Of a stretch of DNA of 19,665 bases, positions 1-7,076 are shown one piece after another. The first letter of the stretch is position 1. Each line of letters opens with the position of its first letter. Below the pieces are notes generated by a model. It had not been told where the DNA came from, ran no database searches, and was given only the letters and a program-made list of their open reading frames with translations. Position numbers and translations under genes: made by a program. The stretch lies in assembly GCA_946221765.1 (NCBI GenBank), contig CAMIMK010000022.1, positions 1 through 19,665 on the forward strand. The letters run 5' to 3'. The stretch comes from an uncultured Rhodovulum sp. (GTDB lineage Bacteria > Pseudomonadota > Alphaproteobacteria > Rhodobacterales > Rhodobacteraceae).

Positions 1-1284
1 GTCGGCGATGATGTCGGCCGGATCCTCGATGCCGATCGAGACGCGCACCATGCCGGGCAGCGCCCCGGCGCGCTCCAGCTGCTCGGGGGTCAGCTGGCGG
101 TGGGTGGTGGAGGCCGAGTGGATGATGAGCGAGCGGCTGTCGCCGAGATTCGCCACATGGCTGAAGAGCTTGACCGAATCGACGAGCTTCACGCAGGCGT
201 CGTAGCCGCCCTTGAGTGCGAAGGTGAACAGCGCCCCGGCGCCGCGCGGATAGAGCTGCTGCACCCGCCCGTGATAGGGCGACGAGGGCAGGCCGGCATA
301 GGTCACCTGCTCCACCGCCGGATGCGTCTCCAGCCAGGCGGCGACCGCCTTCGCATTCTCGACATGGCGTGCCATGCGCAGCGACAGCGTCTCGATGCCG
401 AGCATCGTGTAGAAGGCGCTCTGCGGGGCCATGGTCATGCCGAGATCGCGCAGGCCGATGGCAATGCCGTGGAAGGTGAAGGCCATCGGGCCGAAGGTCT
501 CGTGGAACTTCAGGCCGTGATAGGCCGGCTCGGGCGCGCTGAGGCTCGGGAAGCGGTCACTCGCCGACCAGTCGAACCGCCCGCCGTCCACCACGATCCC
601 GCCGGTCACGGTGCCGTTGCCGGTCAGGTATTTGGTGGTGGAATGGACGACGAGGGTCGCCCCCATCTCCAGCGGCCGGCAGAGCCAGGGGGTGGCCGAG
701 GTGTTGTCGACGATGAGCGGCAGGCCGTTCGCCGCCGCCACCGCCGCCACCGCCGGGATGTCGGTGACATAGCCGCCGGGGTTGGCGATGCTCTCGCAGA
801 AGATCGCGCGGGTATTCTCGTCGATCGCCGCCTCGATCGCCGTCAGGTCCTCGGTGTCGACGAATTTCGCCGACCAGCCGAAGCGGTGGATGGTGTTCGA
901 CAGCTGGGTGACGGTGCCGCCATAGAGCCGCGTCGAGGCGACCACGTTGCAGCCCGGGCGCATCAGCGGGAATAGCGCCATCAGCTGCGCGGCATGGCCG
1001 GACGCGCAGGCGACGGCGCCGACGCCGCCCTCCAGCGTCGCCACCCGTTCCTGCAGGGCGGAGACCGTGGGGTTGGTCAGGCGGGAATAGATGTAGCCCA
1101 CCTCCTGCAGGTTGAAGAGCGCGGCGGCATGATCGGCGTCGCGGAAGACATAGGCCGTGGTCTGGTAGATCGGGACCTGCCGCGCGCCTGTTGCGGGGTC
1201 CGGCCGGTTGCCCGCATGGACCTGCAGGGTGTCGAAGCCGAGCGACCTGTCTTCGGTGCCGTCCCCGGTGCTTGTGTCGGTCAT
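1..1284 (-). CDS. metY: O-acetylhomoserine sulfhydrylase, 3' end cut off by the window edge
   Basis: PLP enzyme of the Cys/Met metabolism family that makes homocysteine from O-acetylhomoserine and sulfide in the cytoplasm (direct sulfhydrylation route to methionine). Translating the minus strand from the ATG at 1284 gives 428 uninterrupted residues ending ...EDPADIIAD at base 1. Family members are about 425-435 residues, so only a few residues and the stop are missing. Visible family features are IYQTTAYVF near residue 40, YIYSRLTNPT near 65, and HSTTKYLTGNG, whose lysine (K218) is the expected Schiff-base residue. The long, sulfhydrylase-type sequence favours MetY over MetB or MetC. The start is well supported by a GGGAGGAG ribosome-binding site 9 bases upstream. 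A CCTCC/GGAGG pairing could cover that site (see findings). The next gene upstream is on the same strand, 131 bp away. Confidence 0.93.
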   Translation of the reverse strand, partial: MTDTSTGDGTEDRSLGFDTLQVHAGNRPDPATGARQVPIYQTTAYVFRDADHAAALFNLQEVGYIYSRLTNPTVSALQERVATLEGGVGAVACASGHAAQLMALFPLMRPGCNVVASTRLYGGTVTQLSNTIHRFGWSAKFVDTEDLTAIEAAIDENTRAIFCESIANPGGYVTDIPAVAAVAAANGLPLIVDNTSATPWLCRPLEMGATLVVHSTTKYLTGNGTVTGGIVVDGGRFDWSASDRFPSLSAPEPAYHGLKFHETFGPMAFTFHGIAIGLRDLGMTMAPQSAFYTMLGIETLSLRMARHVENAKAVAAWLETHPAVEQVTYAGLPSSPYHGRVQQLYPRGAGALFTFALKGGYDACVKLVDSVKLFSHVANLGDSRSLIIHSASTTHRQLTPEQLERAGALPGMVRVSIGIEDPADIIAD

Positions 1285-1415
1285 CGCAGCCGTCTCCTCC
1301 CGTTTTCGTTTGCGCCGGAGGCTATGCGAGGCTGTGGGCCGGGGGCAATGCGTCGCGCGCAGAACGGAGCGGTCCGCGACGGCGCCGGGTGCCAGGGTCC
1401 CTCGGGACGGCGGCC

Positions 1416-1658
1416 TCAGGAGCCGGGGGCCGGGTCCGGGGTCGGGTCGAGCGGGAGGTCGGCGTTGTCGGGCAGTTCCAGGTCCTGCTCCAGATAGTCC
1501 TCGAGGCCCTGCAGGTCGTCCGGGATCGGCAGGCCGAGGGCGGTCATCTGGGCCAGCGTCTCGCGCAGGCTTTCCTGAAGGGCATGAGGATCCTCGGGGC
1601 CCTGCGCGATCTCGTCGAGCAGAGCCGCGATCTGGACACGAAACGCCTCGAAGGCCAT
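1416..1658 (-). CDS. small acidic protein of unknown function (80 aa)
   Basis: I do not recognise this protein. It is 80 residues, strongly acidic, and begins MAFEAFRVQIAALLDEIAQG. Residues 1-60 look helical and Leu/Glu/Asp-rich, and the tail (about 62-80) is Pro/Asp-rich and probably disordered. There is no signal peptide, membrane segment or cysteine. The ATG at 1658 is preceded at a suitable distance by GGAGAGAG, and the codons end mostly in G or C, as in neighbouring genes, so I take it as real. It is divergent from the universal stress gene (104 bp between starts) and lies upstream of metY on the same strand, but the 131-bp gap does not prove co-transcription. A small cytoplasmic partner or regulator is possible, but nothing in the sequence shows it. 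Confidence 0.65.
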   Translation of the reverse strand: MAFEAFRVQIAALLDEIAQGPEDPHALQESLRETLAQMTALGLPIPDDLQGLEDYLEQDLELPDNADLPLDPTPDPAPGS

Positions 1659-1762
1659 GCTCTCTCTCCGCTGCTGTCCGCATCAGGATAGCAGGAGGTT
1701 GATCCACCGCAAGGCGCAGGCGCGGCCGAGCTGCAAGACTCGATGCAACACGGAGAGAAGCC

Positions 1763-2593
1763 ATGGATTTCAAGACGGTCTTTCTCGCGGTCGGGCTGGA
1801 GCCGGCGCCGAAGGCGCTCGCGACGGCCACCCGGATCTGCGGCGCGCTGGGTGCCCACCTGTCCCTTCTGGCCGTCGACGCCGCCCCGCCGCCCCCTGCC
1901 TCGCCCTATGGCGTCGTCGCGAACGACCTCTGGGCCGGAGAGATCCGGGAGGGGCAGGCGGCGGCCGAGGCCAGGGCCGAGAGCCTCCGGGCCGAGCTCG
2001 CCGCAAGCGCCGTGCCGGTGAGCGTCGAGGCGCAGTTCGTCGACCGGGGCACGGTGGCGACGCTCGCCGCCCGCTTCGCCCGCTATGCCGACCTGACGCT
2101 CATCCCCCCGCCCTGCGGGCAGGGGCTGCAGGACTGGGTGCTGAACGGGGCGCTGTTCGAATCCGGGCGGCCCGTCCTGCTGCTGCCGGATGCGGAGGTG
2201 AGCTTTCCCGAGGTCCGGCGCGTCATGATCGCCTGGGACGCGAGCGTCGAGGCGTCCAAGGCGGTGCGCGACTCCATCGGCCTGATGAAGCGGGCCGGGC
2301 AGGTCGATGCGGTGCTGGTCGATCCGGTGCCGTCCTTCGATGGCCACGGGCCGGAACCGGGGGCCGACCTCTCGACCTATCTCGGCCGGCACGGGATCGA
2401 GACCACCGTCCACCGCCTGCCAAAGGAGGGCCATGACGTGGCCGAGATGCTGCGCCGCGCCGCGACCGACCTTGGGGCAGACCTCGCGGTGATGGGCGGC
2501 TTCGGCCATTCGCGGCTCCGCCAGAGGATCTTCGGCGGCACCACGACGGATGTGATCAAGAGCTTCCCGATCCCGGTGCTGATGGCGCATTGA
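1763..2593 (+). CDS. universal stress protein, tandem UspA domains
   Basis: A 276-residue protein with two UspA folds in tandem, the usual size for the two-domain class. Domain 1 spans roughly residues 3-145 and domain 2 roughly 150-276. Domain 2 keeps an ATP-binding-type signature, G245-x2-G248-x9-G258 followed by G-T, inside GGFGHSRLRQRIFGGTT. Domain 1 lacks a clear version (it has LIPPPCGQGLQDWVLNGAL), so nucleotide binding, if any, is expected only in the C-terminal half. Start: ATG at 1763 with GGAGA 5-6 bases upstream. It is cytoplasmic, with no signal or membrane segment. In this family such proteins are induced by starvation or oxygen limitation. A degenerate FNR-like site lies at 1699-1712 (see findings). 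The gene appears monocistronic, with a hairpin after the stop. Confidence 0.92.
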   Translation: MDFKTVFLAVGLEPAPKALATATRICGALGAHLSLLAVDAAPPPPASPYGVVANDLWAGEIREGQAAAEARAESLRAELAASAVPVSVEAQFVDRGTVATLAARFARYADLTLIPPPCGQGLQDWVLNGALFESGRPVLLLPDAEVSFPEVRRVMIAWDASVEASKAVRDSIGLMKRAGQVDAVLVDPVPSFDGHGPEPGADLSTYLGRHGIETTVHRLPKEGHDVAEMLRRAATDLGADLAVMGGFGHSRLRQRIFGGTTTDVIKSFPIPVLMAH

Positions 2594-2610
2594 GCCGCTG
2601 TCCGGCGGCA

Positions 2611-2641
2611 GTCGCCCCGGCAGTTTCAAGGCCGGGGCGAC
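2611..2641 (+). terminator. hairpin after the universal stress gene
   Basis: GTCGCCCCGGC (2611-2621) pairs perfectly with GCCGGGGCGAC (2631-2641) around a 9-base loop, starting 18 bases after the stop codon. No T-tract follows, so it is either a weak intrinsic terminator or a 3'-end stabilising hairpin. Confidence 0.5.
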
Positions 2642-2726
2642 CTGTAGACCATCTGGCAAGTCTCGAATTTCCGCTTGCGCTCCGGCTTCCTGGGCGGGAT
2701 CCGCTCAACCGGATCGGACATGACCC

Positions 2727-3071
2727 ATGCGTATTGTTTTGCCCGGTTTTCGCAGGGCACTTGCCGAGACGCCCGCCCTTGCCGCAGTCGATGCGCGCAC
2801 GCAGGAGGGCCCGCAGCGCAAGCCCTTCTGCCTCGCCTACAGCTACATCGACAACTGGATCGACTGGAAGGCAGGCAAGATCAACGCGGAGGAGTATGGC
2901 CGCCGGAAGATCCGGATAACCTGGAAGATGCTCGACAAGGGCGACAACCACAACTACGCGCCGGATGGAAGAAAGGTCGACCGGGCCTTTGCCGCGATCG
3001 AGACCTCCCAGCCGAGTCCGCAGGACATCGCCGAGACGGCCGCCTACTGCCGGGGCTTCCTGCGGCTCTGA
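2727..3071 (+). CDS. hypothetical protein (114 aa)
   Basis: I do not recognise this family. The protein is 114 residues. The stretch from residue about 32 (KPFCLAYSYIDNWIDWKAG) to the end has consistent G/C-ending codons and protein-like composition, with many aromatic and charged residues and Cys at about 35 and 109. The first 12 codons (CGT ATT GTT TTG...) are atypical, so the true start could be internal, but no other in-frame ATG is near. No convincing ribosome-binding site precedes ATG 2727; the best is GGA at about -8. A perfect 6-bp inverted repeat, GATCCG/CGGATC, sits at 2698-2715, just ahead of the start. No signal peptide or membrane segment is seen. The gene converges on purU, with 30 bp between the stops. 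Confidence 0.6.
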   Translation: MRIVLPGFRRALAETPALAAVDARTQEGPQRKPFCLAYSYIDNWIDWKAGKINAEEYGRRKIRITWKMLDKGDNHNYAPDGRKVDRAFAAIETSQPSPQDIAETAAYCRGFLRL

Positions 3072-3101
3072 AGGCCGGCAGTCTGGCCAGTCGGCCCCTG
3101 G

Positions 3102-4010
3102 TCAGCCCATGCGCTCCGAGGCATAGGCCCCGGGGCTCGGCGGGAAAACGATGGTGCGGTTGCCGTTGAGGAACACCCGGTGCTGGCAATGCGCGTGGAT
3201 CGCGCGCGCCAGCACCTGGCTTTCGACATCGCGGCCGATCGACACATAGTCCAGGGCGCTCTGCGCATGGGTGACGCGCGCGGTGTCCTGCTCGATGATC
3301 GGGCCCTCGTCGAGATCGGCCGTCACGTAATGCGCGGTCGCCCCGATCAGCTTCACGCCCCGCTCATAGGCCTGCTTGTAGGGGTTCGCGCCCTTGAAGC
3401 TCGGCAGGAAGGAATGGTGGATGTTGATGATCCGCCCCGACATCCTGCGGCACATCTCCTCCGACAGCACCTGCATGTAGCGGGCCAGCACGATGAGGTC
3501 GGTGCCGGAGGACTCGACCAGCTCCATGAACTGCGCCTCCGCTTCCGGCTTGTTTGCCTTCGTCACCTTGATGTGGTGGAAGGGGATGTCGTGGTTCACC
3601 ACCACCTTCTGATAGTCGAAATGGTTCGAGGCGACGCCCACGATGTCGATGTTGAGCGCCCCGATCTTCCAGCGGTAGAGCAGGTCGTTCAGGCAGTGGC
3701 CGAACCGCGAGACCATCAGCAGAACCCGTGTCCGCGCGCTGCCGTCGTGAAAGGCGAAGGTCATCTCCAGCGGCGCGGCGATGGCGGCAAAGCCCGCCTG
3801 CAGCGTCGCCAGGTCGACGCCGAGTTCGCTGGCGAAGGTCACGCGCATGAAGAAGCGCCCGGTGTCGAGGTCGTCGAACTGCGAGCTGTCGATGATGTTG
3901 CAGCCCTCGGCCGAGAGATACCCCGCGACCGCCGCGACGATGCCGCGCCGGGAGGGGCAGACGACGGTGAGCACCTGGCTCGCGGCGGGGCTGGCGGGGG
4001 GGATCGGCAT
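3102..4010 (-). CDS. purU: formyltetrahydrofolate deformylase
   Basis: Hydrolyses 10-formyl-THF to THF and formate, balancing one-carbon units (cytoplasmic). From the ATG at 4010 the protein is 302 residues, slightly longer than the roughly 280 of E. coli PurU. Residues about 11-95 form an ACT domain (VLTVVCPSRRGIVAAVAGYL; GCNIIDSSQFDD). Residues about 95-290 form the formyltransferase fold, with INIHHSFLPSF giving the catalytic N196 and H198, and TADLDEGPII giving D234. The open frame runs upstream to 4202 and into cfa, so the start is a choice: ATG 4010 has AGGAG 8 bases upstream, while ATG 4052 (GGAG, 9 bases) would add 14 residues. Extending to 4202 would overlap cfa and is unlikely. It lies 104 bp behind the cfa-like gene on the same strand, with a hairpin between, so it may be transcribed separately. 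Confidence 0.93.
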   Translation of the reverse strand: MPIPPASPAASQVLTVVCPSRRGIVAAVAGYLSAEGCNIIDSSQFDDLDTGRFFMRVTFASELGVDLATLQAGFAAIAAPLEMTFAFHDGSARTRVLLMVSRFGHCLNDLLYRWKIGALNIDIVGVASNHFDYQKVVVNHDIPFHHIKVTKANKPEAEAQFMELVESSGTDLIVLARYMQVLSEEMCRRMSGRIINIHHSFLPSFKGANPYKQAYERGVKLIGATAHYVTADLDEGPIIEQDTARVTHAQSALDYVSIGRDVESQVLARAIHAHCQHRVFLNGNRTIVFPPSPGAYASERMG

Positions 4011-4084
4011 CCGGGGGGCTCCTGCTGGCATCATTCGGTCCGGCTCCCTCATGCCTGCGGTCTCCGCGGGGCGCGTGTGAAATC

Positions 4085-4116
4085 GAGACCAGTTCGCAGC
4101 CGTTTGCGACCGGCTC
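4085..4116 (-). terminator. hairpin at the end of the cfa-like gene
   Basis: On the minus strand, starting within the stop codon, GAG-CCGGT-CGCA pairs with TGCG-(A)-ACTGG-(T)-CTC around an AACGGC loop. The stem is about 12 bp with two single-base bulges and one G-U pair. It is followed by GATTTCAC, a short T-rich stretch. It is a likely terminator or attenuator between the cfa-like gene and purU. Confidence 0.5.
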
Positions 4117-5362
4117 AGCCGGGCCGCTGCATCGTCACCTGGGCGACATCGGTGGTGCCGGTCCGGAAGGCGGCGGCGCAGGAGGTGAGGTAGAGGGTCC
4201 ACATCCGCCGGAACCGCTCGTCGAAGCCGAGGGGCTCGATCTCGCTCCAGGCGGCGTTGAAGGCCGTGTGCCAGCGCCGCAGCGTCTCGGAATAGCTGGC
4301 ACCGAATTCGAGCGAGCCGACGAAGCCCAGCCCCGCCCGCTCGATCTCGTGCCGGAGGGCGCCGGGGCTTGGCAGCATGCCGCCCGGGAAGATGTATTTC
4401 TGGATGAAGTCGACGGTCCGGCGATAGGTCGGGAACAGCGGTTCGGCAATGGTGATGACCTGGATCGTCGCCCGCGCACCGGGGGCAAGGCGCTCGCGGA
4501 TCGTCTCGAAATAGACCGGCCAGTAGGCTTCGCCCACGGCCTCGAACATCTCGATCGAGGCGATGCCGTCATAGCGGCCGCGCTCGTCCCGATAGTCGCG
4601 GAGCTGGACATCGACCCGCTCGGCGAGGCCGGCCTCGAAGATGCGCCGCCGGGCGAAGTCATGCTGCGCGCGGCTGATGGTGAGCGCGGTCAGCCGCGCG
4701 CCGCGGATGCGGGCGGCATATTCGGCAAAGCCCCCCCAGCCGCAGCCGATCTCCAGCAGATGCGGGTCGGTGCCCGGGCCGATCCGGTCGAAGATGCTCT
4801 CGTATTTCCGGATCTGGGCGGCGGCGAGCGGCTCGGTCCCGGGGTCGGCGAAGAGCGCCGAGGAATAGGTCATCGTCTCGTCGAGCCACTGGCCGTAGAA
4901 GCGGTTGCCGAGGTCGTAGTGGTGGGCGATGTTGCGGCGCGCCTGCCGCGGCGTGTTGCGGTTCAGCCAGTGCAGCAGCCGTTCGCCGTTGCGCAGGAGC
5001 GTGGCCACCGGATGCGCGCGCCGCACCCAGCCCCGGTTGCTGAGCAGCACGTCGAGCAGGGCCTGGAGGTCCGGCGTGGTCCACCAGCCCTCCATGTAGG
5101 CTTCGCAGAATCCGAGCTCCCCCTCGCGCGCGATCCGGGCGAAGAGGCGCGTGTCGATGACCTCGAGGCGCGCGGCAGGCCCGGGGGCGTGTGCGGGAGC
5201 GGGGGCGGCGACGCGGAAGATCCGGCCATCGGGCAGCACGAGATCGACGGACCCGGACTCGATCCCCTGCAGGACCTCGAAGGTGATGCCGAACCAGCGC
5301 GGCAGATGGTGCTGTCCGCGGGTGGAGGCAAGGATCGGCTGGCCGGTCTCGGACTCGTTCAT
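4115..5362 (-). CDS. cfa: Cfa-family S-adenosylmethionine lipid methyltransferase (cyclopropane synthase-like)
   Basis: A 415-residue member of the cyclopropane-fatty-acyl-phospholipid synthase family, which methylates unsaturated acyl chains of membrane lipids using SAM. Visible elements are HHYDLGNRFYGQWLDETM near residues 147-164, the SAM motif LEIGCGWGGFAEYA at about 203-216, IEMFEAVGE near 270-278, QKYIFPGGMLPS near 321-332, and a C-terminal Cfa-type helix with WTLYLTSCAAAFRTG. Compared with E. coli Cfa, the bicarbonate-ligand Cys139 aligns with Ser168 (YSSALF) and His266 with Ile303 (QVITIAE), while Glu239 and Tyr317 are kept (about E271 and Y357). It may therefore make a methylated product rather than a cyclopropane. 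ATG 5362 was chosen over TTG 5380 because GGGGA lies 8-9 bases upstream. It lies downstream of phrB on the same strand, with a 145-bp gap that has its own promoter-like sequence. Confidence 0.88.
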   Translation of the reverse strand: MNESETGQPILASTRGQHHLPRWFGITFEVLQGIESGSVDLVLPDGRIFRVAAPAPAHAPGPAARLEVIDTRLFARIAREGELGFCEAYMEGWWTTPDLQALLDVLLSNRGWVRRAHPVATLLRNGERLLHWLNRNTPRQARRNIAHHYDLGNRFYGQWLDETMTYSSALFADPGTEPLAAAQIRKYESIFDRIGPGTDPHLLEIGCGWGGFAEYAARIRGARLTALTISRAQHDFARRRIFEAGLAERVDVQLRDYRDERGRYDGIASIEMFEAVGEAYWPVYFETIRERLAPGARATIQVITIAEPLFPTYRRTVDFIQKYIFPGGMLPSPGALRHEIERAGLGFVGSLEFGASYSETLRRWHTAFNAAWSEIEPLGFDERFRRMWTLYLTSCAAAFRTGTTDVAQVTMQRPG

Positions 5363-5379
5363 TCCATCGTTCCCCGGCA

Positions 5380-5407
5380 ACTATGCCCGGATTTTCGCGG
5401 TTTTCAA
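5380..5407 (-). promoter_or_regulatory. sigma-70-like promoter for the cfa-like gene
   Basis: On the minus strand, TTGAAA (5407-5402), a 16-base spacer, then CATAGT (5385-5380). This is a fair match to TTGACA/TATAAT within an unusually A/T-rich stretch for this genome. The predicted transcription start, near 5373, leaves only about 10 bases before ATG 5362, so either the leader is very short or this is not the main promoter. Confidence 0.4.
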
Positions 5408-5507
5408 ATCCCGTGATGGCGGCGCGGGTTAATGGCGCGCCCGGGTGACGGAAAGCCGGCCCGGCGCGACGACATGCTGCCTGCGCCCGGCGTCGCCCCG
5501 CCCGGGG

Positions 5508-6968
5508 TCAGCCGCCGGAGCCGCTGCCGGCATGGCTGTGGCGGTGGTGCTCGTAGGCGCCGAGCGCCCGCTGGCGGCCGACGCCGAGGCTGATGACGGG
5601 CTTCGGGAGGGGGGCGTCGGGGTCGAGGTCCCAGCTGCGCGGGGCGGCGGCGAAGAAGGCGTCGGCCTCCGGGCCGGGAGCCGCACCGTCATAGCCGCGC
5701 AGCCAGCGCCGGCGATAGGCCCCGTCGGGGTCGTAGCGGTCGGCCTGGGTCTCGGGATTGAAGATGCGGAAGAACGGGGCCGCATCCGGGCCGGAGCCCG
5801 CCACCCATTGCCAGTTGAGGGCGTTCGACGCCGGATCCCAGTCGATCAGGCAGTCCTCGAACCAGGCGAGGCCGACCCGCCAGTGGGTCAGCAGGTGCTT
5901 GGTCAGATAGCTGGCGACGACCATGCGCACCCGGTTGTGCATGGTGCCGGTGACGAACAGCTCGCGCATGCCGGCATCGACGAGCGGCTCGCCGGTCATG
6001 CCGCGGCGCCAGCGCTCGGCATCGGGATTGTCGCGCCGCCAGGGGAAGCCGTCCCAGTCCGGCCGCCAGGCCCGGCGCTCGATCTCGGGCGTGTGGTGCA
6101 GCAGGTGCCAGGCGAATTCCCGCCAGGCGAGTTCGCGCAGGAAGGCGTCACTGCCCGGTCCGCCATGATCGCGCCCGATGGTCCAGACCTCGCGGGGCGA
6201 GATCTCGCCCCAGGTGAGGTTCTCGGACAGGCCGGAGCCGCCCGGGCGGTCCGGACGGTCCCGGTCGCGGGGATAGGCGGCGAGGCGGAACTCTAGGAAC
6301 TCCGTCAGGCGCCGCCGCGCCGCCGCTTCGCCAGGGTGCGCATGGTCGCGCACCACCGCGCCGCCCCGGTCCATGGCCGCGCCGAGCCTCCAGTCCGCCA
6401 GGGTGTCGCTCCCGGGCCAGTCGGCCGGGGCGGCGAGGCGGGGTGCGGGCAGGCTCGGGCCGGGATCGCGCGGCCCGATGGCGTTCCAGAATGGCGTGAA
6501 GACGCGGAACGGCCCGCCCTCGCGGGTGGTGACGGTGCCAGGCTCGTGGAGCAGGTGGCCGGGATGGTCCTCGGCCGCAAGTCCGGCCTTCCGGAGCGCC
6601 GCCGCGACGGCGGCATCGCGCTCGCGCCAGATCGGGCGATGGAGGCGGCCCCAGTGGACGGCCCCGGCGCCCGTTTCCCGCGCCAGCGCCGGCAGCACCT
6701 CGGCGGCCTCGCCCCGGCGGAGGATGAGCCGGCTTCCCGCCGCTTCCAGCCGACCCGCAAGCGCCTCGAGGCCGAGCTCCAGCCGCCAGCGGGCCGCGGC
6801 GCCGAGCGCCTCGGTCTCGGGATCGAGCACGAAGACCGGCAAGACGGGGCCGCCATCGGCCGCGGCGGTGAGCGCGGGATTGTCGGCAAGGCGCAGGTCC
6901 CGCCGGAACCAGTGAATGCGGGGCGCATCGGCGGACGGGCGGGGCGGGGCATCGGTCGCTCTGGACAT
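5508..6968 (-). CDS. phrB: deoxyribodipyrimidine photolyase (class I, FAD-dependent)
   Basis: Light-driven repair of cyclobutane pyrimidine dimers in the cytoplasm. From ATG 6968 the protein has 486 residues, within the 450-490 usual for class I. The N-terminal antenna domain opens with IHWFRRDLRLADNPAL near residue 18. The FAD-binding C-terminal domain shows ENLTWGEISPREVW, LRELAWREFAWHLLHH, FPWRRDNPDAERWRRGMTG, MHNRVRMVVASYLTKHLL, and NALNWQWVAGSGPDAAPFFRIFNP, the family's most conserved block. The tail is His/Gly-rich (HHRHSHAG). The frame is open to a GTG at 7013, and ATG 6980 is also possible. None of the three has a good ribosome-binding site. A heat-shock-type promoter match ends right at the start (6977-7004). 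It follows efeM, separated by a strong palindrome, and precedes the cfa-like gene. A pairing of phr and cfa functions suits a photo-oxidative stress response. Confidence 0.93.
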   Translation of the reverse strand: MSRATDAPPRPSADAPRIHWFRRDLRLADNPALTAAADGGPVLPVFVLDPETEALGAAARWRLELGLEALAGRLEAAGSRLILRRGEAAEVLPALARETGAGAVHWGRLHRPIWRERDAAVAAALRKAGLAAEDHPGHLLHEPGTVTTREGGPFRVFTPFWNAIGPRDPGPSLPAPRLAAPADWPGSDTLADWRLGAAMDRGGAVVRDHAHPGEAAARRRLTEFLEFRLAAYPRDRDRPDRPGGSGLSENLTWGEISPREVWTIGRDHGGPGSDAFLRELAWREFAWHLLHHTPEIERRAWRPDWDGFPWRRDNPDAERWRRGMTGEPLVDAGMRELFVTGTMHNRVRMVVASYLTKHLLTHWRVGLAWFEDCLIDWDPASNALNWQWVAGSGPDAAPFFRIFNPETQADRYDPDGAYRRRWLRGYDGAAPGPEADAFFAAAPRSWDLDPDAPLPKPVISLGVGRQRALGAYEHHRHSHAGSGSGG

Positions 6969-6976
6969 GGCTGTCC

Positions 6977-7004
6977 ACATGGAGGGGGCGGCGCGTTCGG
7001 CAAG
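6977..7004 (-). promoter_or_regulatory. possible sigma-32 (RpoH)-type promoter before phrB
   Basis: On the minus strand, CTTGCC (7004-6999), 14 bases, then CTCCATGT (6984-6977), close to the RpoH consensus CTTGAA-N13/15-CCCCATNT. The implied start would fall almost on ATG 6968, giving a leaderless message. That agrees with the missing ribosome-binding site, but the match could be chance in GC-rich DNA. Confidence 0.3.
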
Positions 7005-7036
7005 GCCGGGCACTGCTGGCGGCCCTGCCTTTCGGC

Positions 7037-7064
7037 GGCCGGACGCAGGTACCTGCGTCCGGCC
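7037..7064 (-). terminator. perfect 28-bp palindrome, likely end of the efe operon
   Basis: GGCCGGACGCAGGT (7037-7050) is followed directly by its exact reverse complement (7051-7064). As RNA it would form a 12-bp stem with a GUAC loop. It lies 13 bases beyond the efeM stop codon and before phrB. No T-tract follows on either strand, so efficiency as an intrinsic terminator is uncertain. Confidence 0.6.
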
Positions 7065-7076
7065 ATGGCCCCGGGC

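Noticed and set aside
100..975. 291-residue plus-strand frame over metY
   Set aside because: The minus strand encodes a clear sulfhydrylase across the same bases. The plus-strand product is Arg/His/Gly-rich with no domain.
1285..1415. SAM-II-type riboswitch before metY
   Set aside because: I looked for the conserved core and pseudoknot features and did not find them. Only a simple 5-bp pairing with the ribosome-binding site is visible.
3073..3096. GGCCG/CGGCC pairing between the convergent ends of the 114-residue gene and purU
   Set aside because: The arms are only 5 bp around a 14-base loop with no T-tract, expected by chance at this base composition.
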